Origin: Bacteriovoracaceae bacterium
Lineage (GTDB): Bacteria > Bdellovibrionota > Bacteriovoracia > Bacteriovoracales > Bacteriovoracaceae
Length of the DNA stretch: 64,000 nucleotides
Reading direction: 5' to 3'
Assembly (NCBI GenBank): GCA_016786485.1
Contig: JAEUWD010000051.1
Coordinates: 16,913 to 80,912 of the forward strand
The notes under the pieces were generated by a model. The model ran no database searches. It saw only the letters and a list, made by a program, of their open reading frames with translations, and was not told where the DNA came from. Shown here piece by piece: positions 51,971-60,222 of the stretch (position 1 is its first letter; each line of letters begins with the position of its first letter). The position numbers and the translations under genes were made by a program.

Positions 51971-53269
51971 CTAGAGGACAGGCCAATGATGAAAGATTTT
52001 TTTGTGAATTTTAAATTCCATTTCACTCATGGTGATTTCTTTTTCAAAAGTGGCCTTAAGAATTTTATTTTCTGGCCATTTAAGTTCGCCTGTTCTTAAG
52101 GCGAGCTGCTTATAAATGCGAAGTTTTAAAAGGTAAAGATAGTCCCTATAATTTGCAAGCATAATGGTTTCGAGTTGCTTCACTTCTTCAAGGAGAAGCG
52201 AAAGGGCTTCTCGTTCATTCAGACGCAGATATTGCCACCATAGGAATAATAATTTATTTAAGATTAAAAGTTCAGCTTCTTTGAGTTCGAGTTGTGCCAT
52301 CTGTAAGTCGTGAAAAGCCTCTGGCAATTTGGATTGCCTTAAGCTGAGAAAGGCTTGCTGTAAGCGTTGATATCCTGCTGGAGGTGTTTGGCGCTTTTTG
52401 CTTTTAATACTTTGTGGTCGTTCCCAAAAATTTTCAATTTGAATCGCTTCCATCGCTGCACTACTGGCGATTTTCATTTTTTGTTCATTGAGATTGAGAT
52501 CAATCGTAATGAGATTGGGCGTATAAACTAAAGTGGAGTTTTTATTTTTAATAGGAAATTCTGTGAGCTTAATTTTTTTTGATTCTGGTTCAAAATCCAA
52601 GTACTGATTGCCTTGGGCCATTTTAATTTCCCAATAACTGAGTGTCGGATATTTCTTAAGAATCTTTTTGGCTTGATTTAAATCTTCACAGGTATAAAGG
52701 ATTTCAGTAACTACATCCATTAGTGAGCGTGCCTTTAAATCTAGGGGTGGAGTTGATAGCGAAGAAGAGAGTGTCATTATGAGTCCCGCTTCATTACAGC
52801 TAAAAACACCCGGTAACGGTTGGTATTCTGAATTAAAGGTGACGACTTTTTGGAAACCATCCAGTTGCATCGCTAGCAGGCGTGGTTTTTGTAAAGCCGT
52901 TTCTGAAAAAGCCGAACGCAATTGAATTTTATAATCCTGTTCTTTTTGCTGAATAGTACTTTCAATGGGTTTTTGCAGTTTTTCCAACCTTGGGAAATTA
53001 AAACTATCTGAAAATTCGAGGCTTAATAATTTTTTATAAATGAGTGTTTGTGAAAGTTCAGCACCTTCAGCGTAATCCGTAATGAATTTTTGGCTGAAAG
53101 GAAAGTGCTGTTCTAAAGTAGGACTGAAACGATCGGGAATAAGATTCAGTAGGCGGTGGAGCTGATCCTGAGTAACGGAAGATTTATCCTTGATACCTAA
53201 ATCGATAAAACATTTTTCGGGATCGCCGACAAGTCTGAGTGTAGGGGGATTCATCATGGAAAACATCAT
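51971..53269 (-). CDS. Cytoplasmic protein, possibly C45/acyltransferase-like in part
   Basis: 432 aa (or 427 from the ATG at 53254). The middle part, GVFSCNEAGLIMTLSSSLS with ARSLMDVVTEILYTCEDLNQAKKIL, resembles the NEAGL and helix region of C45 acyl-transferase/peptidase proteins, but the N-terminal Cys nucleophile of that family is not evident at the start of a mature chain. The C-terminal 150 residues are helical. Several ATG codons cluster at the start, so the exact one is uncertain; none has a clear ribosome-binding site. Confidence 0.55.
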   Translation of the reverse strand: MMFSMMNPPTLRLVGDPEKCFIDLGIKDKSSVTQDQLHRLLNLIPDRFSPTLEQHFPFSQKFITDYAEGAELSQTLIYKKLLSLEFSDSFNFPRLEKLQKPIESTIQQKEQDYKIQLRSAFSETALQKPRLLAMQLDGFQKVVTFNSEYQPLPGVFSCNEAGLIMTLSSSLSTPPLDLKARSLMDVVTEILYTCEDLNQAKKILKKYPTLSYWEIKMAQGNQYLDFEPESKKIKLTEFPIKNKNSTLVYTPNLITIDLNLNEQKMKIASSAAMEAIQIENFWERPQSIKSKKRQTPPAGYQRLQQAFLSLRQSKLPEAFHDLQMAQLELKEAELLILNKLLFLWWQYLRLNEREALSLLLEEVKQLETIMLANYRDYLYLLKLRIYKQLALRTGELKWPENKILKATFEKEITMSEMEFKIHKKIFHHWPVL

Positions 53270-53480
53270 ATCGTCATCATTATTAGATAATCAATCGTTT
53301 ATTCTCGTTTGCATGCTCCTAGCGGTGTTTCGAGTCTATTTGGAAGTGATTAATTTCCGCTTTGAAGAACTACCTATCACTAAAATGTTAGGTGCGAAAG
53401 CGATGGAGTTTCATCGTTTAGGTCTTTATTTTAGTTTGGGTTATATTCTGTTCTTCGCGCCTTCAGTTCTCATGAACTAA
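53256..53480 (+). CDS. Small inner-membrane protein
   Basis: 74 aa, with AGGGGG 7 bp before ATG 53256. Two hydrophobic segments (SFILVCMLLAVFRVYLEVI and LGLYFSLGYILFFAPSVL) flank a short cytoplasmic or periplasmic loop. No family recognised. The ATG overlaps or abuts the start of the divergent 432-aa gene, and the stop overlaps that of the App1-like gene by 4 bp, so the gene is boxed in tightly. Confidence 0.65.
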   Translation: MENIISSSLLDNQSFILVCMLLAVFRVYLEVINFRFEELPITKMLGAKAMEFHRLGLYFSLGYILFFAPSVLMN

Positions 53481-54559
53481 GCCACGTAATATTCAACCGT
53501 TCCTAAGTGTTGATTAATAAAATCGAATGCGAATTTATTATTCTTATTTTTTTCAATATTATTCGACTTGCAGCGGATAAAGACTTTGGCATTTTTTACG
53601 GTGTTTTCTTTAGTTAAATTGCCCAGACGGTAAAATTTATTTAAGAAGCGTGATTGCTGCTTGGTTGTAAGTCGGAAAGTTTCAATTTTTTTCACTGAAT
53701 TCCAAACTTTCCAAGGATCAGTTTTACCTTTGATAACTGAGAGGAGAGTTAAGTAGATCAAAGTGTCTGATTCAAAACCATCCCCCATGAGCACAAGCTC
53801 ATCTGGAATACCGGTCATTAATAAAATACTAACCAGACTGCTGAGTTTATAAAAACCTTGGGTCTTAAGATCTTTAGGAGTGAGATCACCTTCAAAGAGT
53901 GAGAACACTTTCCGGTAGTCTTTTAAAATAATATTTCCGGTAAAGATCTCATGCTGATACAACCAATCGCGAATCGCATTCTCGTAGAAATGTGGAGAAG
54001 CAGAAAGAATAAAAGGTTTGTAATCTTCTTGAATATATTTTTTGATGAGCTCAATACTTCCCTGAACTTTTGGAAAATGCTCTACAGGGCGACGAAGTGA
54101 TTCATAAAGTTCGCGTGGGCTTGAGTACTTGGTATCAACTAGGGTCTTGTCAAAGTCGGAGATAACAACCTTTTTGGGAGTTTTAACTTTGATAGGAATG
54201 AAGGTTCCGATCAGAATTTCTAGCCCTGGGTAGGTTGAAAGTTCAAAGGCCTGCACCGCATGGACGTTCTTCCCTTCCAGGTAGCTCGGGAAACGAATTT
54301 CAAAATTTCCAAAGCTGTCGGACTCGTATTCTTTGCGGTAAATCTCATTTTGGGTCTCATCAAAGCCAATAATCAATAAACGATAGTACTCACTTGATAG
54401 CATGCCTAAGCTTTGAACCGGGGACGAAGGGGCCAAATTAGAAATAGAGCTCTTTAAATAAGCTCGACTCTGTGAATCAGCTGGGGAGAGTGAGGCCCGG
54501 ATTGAAATATGATGATCACTTTCAATCGCCATAAAATTGACGAGATTGGGTCGTTTCAT
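53477..54559 (-). CDS. App1-like (DUF2183) HAD phosphatase
   Basis: 360 aa. An N-terminal beta domain of about 120 residues precedes the HAD domain: motif I ISDFDKTLVDTKYS, motif II ILSASPHFYE, and motif IV LVLMGDGFESD. The family includes yeast phosphatidate phosphatase App1, so a lipid or phospholipid phosphate is a plausible substrate, which is inference. It has a promoter 9 bp before its ATG and no ribosome-binding site. It converges on the small membrane protein gene. Confidence 0.87.
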   Translation of the reverse strand: MKRPNLVNFMAIESDHHISIRASLSPADSQSRAYLKSSISNLAPSSPVQSLGMLSSEYYRLLIIGFDETQNEIYRKEYESDSFGNFEIRFPSYLEGKNVHAVQAFELSTYPGLEILIGTFIPIKVKTPKKVVISDFDKTLVDTKYSSPRELYESLRRPVEHFPKVQGSIELIKKYIQEDYKPFILSASPHFYENAIRDWLYQHEIFTGNIILKDYRKVFSLFEGDLTPKDLKTQGFYKLSSLVSILLMTGIPDELVLMGDGFESDTLIYLTLLSVIKGKTDPWKVWNSVKKIETFRLTTKQQSRFLNKFYRLGNLTKENTVKNAKVFIRCKSNNIEKNKNNKFAFDFINQHLGTVEYYVA

Positions 54560-54568
54560 GTTAAAATG

Positions 54569-54597
54569 ATTTTAATCTTAGTATTAGTTAAGAGCAA
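54569..54597 (-). promoter_or_regulatory. Promoter of the App1-like gene, very short leader
   Basis: On the minus strand TTGCTC (54592-54597), a 17-bp spacer and TAAAAT (54569-54574). The -10 box ends 9 bp before the ATG at 54559, so the leader can be only about 3 nt and has no ribosome-binding site. Confidence 0.5.
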
Positions 54598-54606
54598 GAA
54601 GGTCGT

Positions 54607-55347
54607 ATGGATATTTTTAGCGGACAAACAATTCGGATAGAATTTCTAGGCAATGTGAATCTCTATTTTGGGCTTGGTTTCAAAATCATGACGGCCTTGC
54701 TTTGTGGCGCTGCCATTGGTATCAACCGTGAAATGAAATTAAAGTCGGCCGGCTTTAAAACCCATATCTTTATTTGTTTAGGTGCAGCTCTTTATACTTC
54801 CGTCTCAATGCTTAATATTGATTTTGCTGCTCCTAATGTGGATCCGAACCGTGTTGCCGCACAAGTTGTCAGCGGTATCGGTTTCTTGGGTGCAGGTGCC
54901 ATTTTTAGAACCAGTGGTTCTACTCATGGTTTAACGACAGCAGCAGGGATGTGGGTGGTCGGAGCGATTGGGGTGGCAATTGGCTCGGGTTATCCTTTTA
55001 CTGCAGGACTGTTTACTTTAACGATTCTGATCGTGTTGATTATTTTAGATCCTTTCTATCGTTTTATTCGTCCTCACTCGAATATTATTTTGAATGTTTG
55101 TGGTGGCAAAGCGATGCGTAAAGAAGTTATTGAATTTATCCAAGACAATAACGTACAAGTAGTCGACGTCGAGGTAAAAAAAGAAGATGCCGATTCAATC
55201 AATATTGAAGTCTGCATGATTTCTGGTGCACGAGAATTAAAACTTTTAATACAAAAACTCAAAGGCTTTGATCATGTTGATAAAATTACTCATAAATCAG
55301 TTATCAATTTTCCAGAACATGTTAGAAATGTTATTCATCATTCATGA
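54607..55347 (+). CDS. MgtC/SapB family membrane protein
   Basis: 246 aa. About four or five TM segments in the first 150 residues with the family signature CGAAIGINREMKLKSAGFKTHIFICLGAAL, and VSGIGFLGAGAIFRTSG. A C-terminal ACT-like domain of about 85 residues follows. MgtC proteins act in Mg limitation and intracellular survival and can modulate ATP synthase. AGAAGG precedes the ATG. Overlaps acylphosphatase by 4 bp. Confidence 0.93.
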   Translation: MDIFSGQTIRIEFLGNVNLYFGLGFKIMTALLCGAAIGINREMKLKSAGFKTHIFICLGAALYTSVSMLNIDFAAPNVDPNRVAAQVVSGIGFLGAGAIFRTSGSTHGLTTAAGMWVVGAIGVAIGSGYPFTAGLFTLTILIVLIILDPFYRFIRPHSNIILNVCGGKAMRKEVIEFIQDNNVQVVDVEVKKEDADSINIEVCMISGARELKLLIQKLKGFDHVDKITHKSVINFPEHVRNVIHHS

Positions 55348-55628
55348 TTTTAGAACAGACACTTATCATTCACGGTAAAGTCCAGGGTGTAGGTTATCGC
55401 CAGAGCGTTATTCGCTTTTTAGATAATGAATATATCGATCTCAAAGGTTTTGTGACAAATATGCCCAATGGTACGGTGAAAATCGTCGCTCAGGGTAAAA
55501 AAGAAGATATCGCACGTTTACGAAATTTTGCAAGCAAGGGACCGGAGAAGGCCAAGGTTAAGCAAATCGAAGAGAGTCTGCGCGAAATTCGTCAATTTAG
55601 TTATGAAAGTTTTGAGATTCAGTACTAG
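55344..55628 (+). CDS. acyP: Acylphosphatase
   Basis: 94 aa. GKVQGVGYRQSV contains the catalytic R19, and GFVTNMPNGTVKIVAQG the catalytic N39; both are conserved. It hydrolyses acyl-phosphates. Start coupled to mgtC by ATGA. It converges on the coiled-coil/alpha-crystallin gene with a 4-bp stop overlap. Confidence 0.95.
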   Translation: MILEQTLIIHGKVQGVGYRQSVIRFLDNEYIDLKGFVTNMPNGTVKIVAQGKKEDIARLRNFASKGPEKAKVKQIEESLREIRQFSYESFEIQY

Positions 55629-56791
55629 GCTTTTTTGACATTAAAGACCATCACACCATTTTCGTAAGACTTTGTAACTTTTGCCAGAGGATCAATCAGA
55701 TCAGGCACTCGAACTTTGGTTGAAATCGTTTCCACTTTTTTTGAAGTATTCACGATGCCATCATCTTCCAGCGTTTCATTATATTTTCGATCGAGGCTGA
55801 TTTTAATATCACGATTTTTAGTTGAAATATTCACGTTATTTTTCTCGTGAAGAGGGACGTTCACATACACATCATAAGAATCTCCTAAATCCACATAACG
55901 AGGGATGAGTTTATTCATATGATAAAAGTCGTCTTGCGCCTGACTACTTAAGAGGGCCTTCTCTTTACTTAAGTATTGTTTGCCTTGAACGATGAGTTCT
56001 TTAGTTCGGTTATCAAGAGTGTTAACGACATTACGCTGCTCGTGCAGCAATCTATTATATTCTTTTTCAAAATCTTTTTGAGTTATGTCTTTACGTTGTT
56101 TATGTCTTTCAATCGTTGTGGTCATTTCATTATTAAAACGATTTTGGTTTTGCTGCATTAAGTCGGTATGCTTTCGCTTTTCTTCTTCGAGTGTTTTGTT
56201 ATGTGTGTCTTTCAACCGATTGAGGTCTTGTTGAAACTTCAGCACTCCCGAATCTTTTTCAATACGATAATTGGTATGAAGTTTTTGATAATCGGCTTGG
56301 TTATTGTTTTTTGTGGTTCTTACATTATCACTATGACGATAGCTGATTTCGCGCTCTTCATCGGCATAACGCTGATTCATTTCACGAATACCACGATCAA
56401 ACTTTTCTTCTTCTGTGCGAACAAAAAGTTCATGATCGTTTTTCTGTTTAATAGAATCATTATTGAATGCTTCTTCTCTTTCAGTTCTGTGGTATTCATG
56501 GCGGTCTTTAATTTCTTGCAGCTCTCTATCGGTGATTTTCTTCGTTTTTTCGACTTTATCTTGTAGCTCAGAGAGTACTTTATCTTTTCGTTCGATTTCA
56601 GATAAGACGTGTTGCTCTTGTTGTTCGCGTAAATCAACTAAACGGTAGTCATGATTGATTTTTTCCGTTTCGATTTGTTTTTGATGTTCTAGTTTTTCTT
56701 TTTCCAGGCGCGTTTGGTGAGAATCACGGAGTTTTTCCATGTTGTTTTGATGACGTAAATTTTCGTCTCTAAGACCTTTTACTTCATTCAA
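55625..56791 (-). CDS. Coiled-coil protein with C-terminal alpha-crystallin (Hsp20) domain
   Basis: 388 aa. Residues 1-285 are an almost uninterrupted, highly charged coiled coil (LRDSHQTRLEKEKLEHQKQ, EEEKRKHTDLMQQNQNRF). Residues about 303-388 match the small heat-shock fold: SYDVYVNVPLHEKNNVNIST, RDIKISLDRKYN, STKVRVPDLIDPLAKV and SYENGVMVFNVKK (equal to YxNGVLxVxxPK). Typical Hsp20 has only a short N-terminal arm, so this fusion is unusual. TTG start at 56791 overlapping the upstream gene by 8 bp; internal ATG at 56737 has no ribosome-binding site either. Confidence 0.8.
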   Translation of the reverse strand: MNEVKGLRDENLRHQNNMEKLRDSHQTRLEKEKLEHQKQIETEKINHDYRLVDLREQQEQHVLSEIERKDKVLSELQDKVEKTKKITDRELQEIKDRHEYHRTEREEAFNNDSIKQKNDHELFVRTEEEKFDRGIREMNQRYADEEREISYRHSDNVRTTKNNNQADYQKLHTNYRIEKDSGVLKFQQDLNRLKDTHNKTLEEEKRKHTDLMQQNQNRFNNEMTTTIERHKQRKDITQKDFEKEYNRLLHEQRNVVNTLDNRTKELIVQGKQYLSKEKALLSSQAQDDFYHMNKLIPRYVDLGDSYDVYVNVPLHEKNNVNISTKNRDIKISLDRKYNETLEDDGIVNTSKKVETISTKVRVPDLIDPLAKVTKSYENGVMVFNVKKA

Positions 56792-57098
56792 CTGGCGTCC
56801 CCAACTCAGAGGTTTCTATATTTTCCATATATGGGCTCGAACAATATTCTTTTTTACCACCAGTATAACCTGGACAAATCCAAGTACGAATTAAATCGAC
56901 CGAAATGGCTTCGCTACCACCATTGTAGGCGACGTAGGCCACAGGATTGAGGGTAGAGACTTCTTTATAGATAACATCTCGATCTTGGACGCTATCACGA
57001 TTCTTAATCAGGTATTGATAAACGCGATATTCAGCGTGTGCTGTCATTGAGACTAAAATAGAAATAAAAAAAATAAGAACAAAGAATTTCGTTTTCAT
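56784..57098 (-). CDS. Small secreted protein in the coiled-coil/Hsp20 operon
   Basis: 104 aa with a signal peptide (KTKFFVLIFFISILVSMTAHA). The mature part has WICPGYTGGKKEYCSSP, a Cys pair that may be disulfide-bonded, and a beta-rich pattern. No family recognised. Overlaps the upstream gene by 4 bp and the downstream fusion gene by 8 bp, so all three are translated together. A periplasmic product next to a cytoplasmic coiled-coil protein is an odd pairing. Confidence 0.65.
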   Translation of the reverse strand: MKTKFFVLIFFISILVSMTAHAEYRVYQYLIKNRDSVQDRDVIYKEVSTLNPVAYVAYNGGSEAISVDLIRTWICPGYTGGKKEYCSSPYMENIETSELGTPVE

Positions 57099-57454
57099 TG
57101 TAGTTGGGTACTCTCTTTATCTAAAATACGGTTTTCAACAATTCGTAAGAAAGATTGAATAAAAAGATTGCGTTCAGTTTCATTTAAGTGAAAGAGCGCT
57201 TCTTTTTTTCTTTCATAGCTACGGTGACCAGAAAGTTTAACGACGGTATCATTAATATTTTTTTTAGCTTGGGCCAAGGCAATTGGTTGAACACTTTTGG
57301 ATGAATCATCAAACCACTCCTTATAAAAAAGAGGGAAGTGTCCGCTTACACCCATCTCAATAAGTTTTTCCACATCACTTAATGTGACCTCATCAACTTG
57401 CGTGTCATACTTGAGTGAACTAATTGAGTAATTAACTTTTGCATCATTTGCCAT
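57095..57454 (-). CDS. Small helical cytoplasmic protein, first gene of the operon
   Basis: 119 aa, no signal peptide. Mostly helical (TLSDVEKLIEMGVSGHFPLFYKEWFDDS, NETERNLFIQSFLRIVENRI). GGAG precedes the ATG. No family recognised. It heads the three-gene set 57454 to 55625. Intergenic space to the divergent barrel gene (57455-57595) should hold both promoters. Confidence 0.65.
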   Translation of the reverse strand: MANDAKVNYSISSLKYDTQVDEVTLSDVEKLIEMGVSGHFPLFYKEWFDDSSKSVQPIALAQAKKNINDTVVKLSGHRSYERKKEALFHLNETERNLFIQSFLRIVENRILDKESTQLQ

Positions 57455-57595
57455 GCTTAATCTCCGTCTCTTTCATCCTATAAAAGATTTGGATTAAATG
57501 GCAGCGGGTAGCATTTGCCAACTTGTCAGAGAAAAACTGGAAGCTTGGTTAGAACTGAGAATTATGGTTTAATTTATTTAGGAAGAGGGTTTCAT

Positions 57596-58585
57596 ATGAA
57601 ATATTTTTGTCTGATTTATTCTTTACTTTTTTCGGCCCAAGTTTTGGCCTTAGTTGACTACGATGATTCGCCGTCTGAAGACAGTGTTTCTTTTAAAGTC
57701 GCAGCACCGGTGAAATCAAATTCAGAAGAAACTCCAGCGCCACGTTCTGCCCCTCGAGTAATGAACCGCAGTAGTACCTCTACCAGTTCCTCAGGTAATT
57801 CATTTAGTTTATTTAAAACACTACAATTTCAGACCCAAATTGAAGCGATGGATTTTGCTACAACCGCTAAAGATAATTCGGCACTGGAAGGGAAAGTAAA
57901 TAAACAGAAAGTGGGCCTGGTCGTTCACACACCTTACGATATTTATTTAGATGTTTCTTATTGGGAAGCCAAGACAGATGCTGATACAGGTTTAGCGGCG
58001 GCCAATACGAAAGGACGTGGTAATCCTCGTTATATTTTAGGTTTCAATTGGTATAAAAATACCAGTCCCGATGGCAGTCGTGCTGATATTTATCTAGGAA
58101 CGGTGACTGGTCAGAAAAATTCTCAGTTCGGAAGTTCACGTAGTGACCAAATTATTGGAGTTGAAACTTCGAAGAGAATTTCCTCAGTTATTCTTGGCTT
58201 AGGTTTAGAGTACCGTTTGACTGGTAAGCCAAAAGAGCAAACGGAACGGGCCGTAGGTGATATTACAATTCTTGCGGGTGGTTTCAGTTGGATCGTATCA
58301 AATGACATTCGTTTCTCGTTTGAAGCTAAGGCCTATAAAATTTCAAAAGGTGAAGAAAGCCAAGGTTTAAATCTAGAGAAAGATATTACATTTTCAACTT
58401 TAACTCCACGAGTTCATCTTCAACTTTTCCCTGCTGTTGAGTTAGAACTTGGTGGTCATTTTCGTACAAATAAAGCTGATCTAAAGGATCAGGGAGAATT
58501 GGAGCAATTTGGTGCAGCGAAATTAACGGATTTAGTAGGCAGTTATGGTAATTCTATTTTCGCAGGATTAAATTTCTCTATCTGA
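57596..58585 (+). CDS. Outer-membrane beta-barrel protein
   Basis: 329 aa from ATG 57596 (GGAAGAGGG upstream). Signal peptide MKYFCLIYSLLFSAQVLA, a Ser/Pro/Thr-rich linker to about residue 75, and a barrel of about 12 strands (LQFQTQIEAMDFAT, YDIYLDVSYWEA, YILGFNWYKN, IILGLGLEYRLTG) ending in NSIFAGLNFSI. Ligand unknown. It is followed 8 bp later by the CxxC/duplicated-domain gene. Confidence 0.75.
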   Translation: MKYFCLIYSLLFSAQVLALVDYDDSPSEDSVSFKVAAPVKSNSEETPAPRSAPRVMNRSSTSTSSSGNSFSLFKTLQFQTQIEAMDFATTAKDNSALEGKVNKQKVGLVVHTPYDIYLDVSYWEAKTDADTGLAAANTKGRGNPRYILGFNWYKNTSPDGSRADIYLGTVTGQKNSQFGSSRSDQIIGVETSKRISSVILGLGLEYRLTGKPKEQTERAVGDITILAGGFSWIVSNDIRFSFEAKAYKISKGEESQGLNLEKDITFSTLTPRVHLQLFPAVELELGGHFRTNKADLKDQGELEQFGAAKLTDLVGSYGNSIFAGLNFSI

Positions 58586-58593
58586 GAGAAAAA

Positions 58594-59487
58594 GTGTTAA
58601 AACGTAAGGGACATTACTTCTGTTCTGAATGCAAAATTAACATTCCCAATGTTGGCAAAGTTTTATTGATTACCGAAGAACCCGCCTTAGGTTTCTGCTC
58701 TGAAGAATGCATCATCGAATTTTATAATCCACGTATCGACTTTTTTGAAAAGCAAGACATTAAACTTCGAAAAAAATTAAAACTCGAAAAAGAAAAATGC
58801 TTAGCACATAGAAAGAATAAAAAATATCTGCAAGAGACAATCAAAACACCGGATGAAATTTGGCTAGAAGTGAACGAGATTGGTGAAAAGTACTATACTC
58901 ACATCAAACAATTTACAACTGAGAAAACGCGTTTTTGGTCGATCGTGGTTTGTTATTATCATCAAGGCGAGCCATCGTTTGTCTTTTTTCAGAATATTAC
59001 TTCTAGCCCTGAGATTTATGAGCATTATCGCTTTGAACATGAATATACAGGTGAGGAACCCGTAGAAAAAGTGGAAGCTAGTGAGGAGATGGGCGAAGAA
59101 GAGATGAAGCTTGCCAGCGAAGTGCTAGATACTATCGAATTAAAAAAATCGGAATATTTGGCCGGCCTTTTAGAATCGCGCTCAGATTCTGATATTGCTT
59201 ATGAAAAATTTTCTGATTACGAAGATAAGACGGTTTCGACGCTACAAGAGCCAGATGAGATTTTTCGTAAAGTCGACAAGCATGGCGATGAGCTTTTGAC
59301 TTATGTAAAAAGTTATCAACGTGGTCGCGAAACATTTTTTTATATTGTTATTTGTATGAAAGTTGATCCGGTTCAAGAATCAGAAGATGATCTCCTCGTT
59401 CCAATCGTCTCATTTCCATCACGCGATTCTGAACTTTACGTTAAGTACGCTCAAGGTGAAAGAATTTCAGGTAATGTTAAAAATTAA
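58594..59487 (+). CDS. Zinc-ribbon protein with two PBECR-like repeats
   Basis: 297 aa, GTG start. N-terminus HYFCSECKIN...GFCSEECIIEFYNP is a CxxC-plus-CxxxC TRASH-like zinc ribbon. Two related domains follow: TPDEIWLEVNEIGEKYYTHIKQ (about 89) and EPDEIFRKVDKHGDELLTYVKS (about 222), both with a later hydrophobic IVVCYYH or IVICMKV strand. The pattern recalls PBECR (phage barnase/EndoU/colicin-like) nuclease domains, tentatively. An acidic linker separates them. It may be a nuclease-like toxin or an RNA-binding regulator; not decided. Confidence 0.6.
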   Translation: MLKRKGHYFCSECKINIPNVGKVLLITEEPALGFCSEECIIEFYNPRIDFFEKQDIKLRKKLKLEKEKCLAHRKNKKYLQETIKTPDEIWLEVNEIGEKYYTHIKQFTTEKTRFWSIVVCYYHQGEPSFVFFQNITSSPEIYEHYRFEHEYTGEEPVEKVEASEEMGEEEMKLASEVLDTIELKKSEYLAGLLESRSDSDIAYEKFSDYEDKTVSTLQEPDEIFRKVDKHGDELLTYVKSYQRGRETFFYIVICMKVDPVQESEDDLLVPIVSFPSRDSELYVKYAQGERISGNVKN

Positions 59488-60139
59488 CTTGGATATAACC
59501 GTGTTGGCTCGTGAATGATGTACATGTTGATTGCATGTATGATTGTGCTGCATTCGAGCAACTGGTCGTGACGTTATAGGGACAGTTCTGCGCAATAAAG
59601 AGTGAAGCTGCATCCATACAATTATAGAAAGCACTAAGTGAAGTACACTTAAGCACCATGACTGAATTGAGCGCAGTCGCACCTTCATTCGTAAATTTAT
59701 AAAGCTGACCAGTGTAAACCACATTAGCTTGATGTTGCAGAAATTGTTCTGGACCAATATAACGAGAAGAACCTGTGCTGTATTTATGCATCGGAACGAG
59801 ACAGGTTGAATTTGGATAATAATCTAAATCTGTCTCTGAAAACTTCAGCTTAAAAAGATTTTGTTGTTGTGAACTTTGGCAAACGGCCACATAACCAATT
59901 GTCGCAGTGTAAAGCGTTGGATTAATATTACAGTTCTCAAAACCTGGGCCTAGACCGTTACCAGTTGTCCCACCAGTCGTGGTTGTTACGGTGGCCGTGG
60001 TGGTGGTTGGAGTAGTCCCACCAGTCGTCGTTGTTTGGAGAGGATCATCTTCCGGATCATCTGGCTGAAAATTACGCGTCGATACCGGCGCATCACAAGC
60101 CGCCAAAATCAATAATAATATAAAGGGTATTACCTTCAT
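59477..60139 (-). CDS. Lipoprotein with Thr/Gly-rich linker and Cys-rich domain
   Basis: About 220 aa from ATG 60139 (GGAG 6 bp upstream). Lipobox LILAAC, then a low-complexity Thr/Gly/Pro linker (TTTTGGTTPTTTTATVTTTT), then a domain of about 150 residues with nine Cys. The linker suggests a surface-exposed tether. No family recognised. It converges on the zinc-ribbon gene with an 11-bp overlap. Confidence 0.72.
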   Translation of the reverse strand: MKVIPFILLLILAACDAPVSTRNFQPDDPEDDPLQTTTTGGTTPTTTTATVTTTTGGTTGNGLGPGFENCNINPTLYTATIGYVAVCQSSQQQNLFKLKFSETDLDYYPNSTCLVPMHKYSTGSSRYIGPEQFLQHQANVVYTGQLYKFTNEGATALNSVMVLKCTSLSAFYNCMDAASLFIAQNCPYNVTTSCSNAAQSYMQSTCTSFTSQHGYIQVNF

Positions 60140-60222
60140 CAACAACTCCATCATTAAACTTATCGCCTAAAAAGACCCAAAACTTTATTTATTTTCTAGA
60201 ATTTTCGACGATAAGAAGACAA

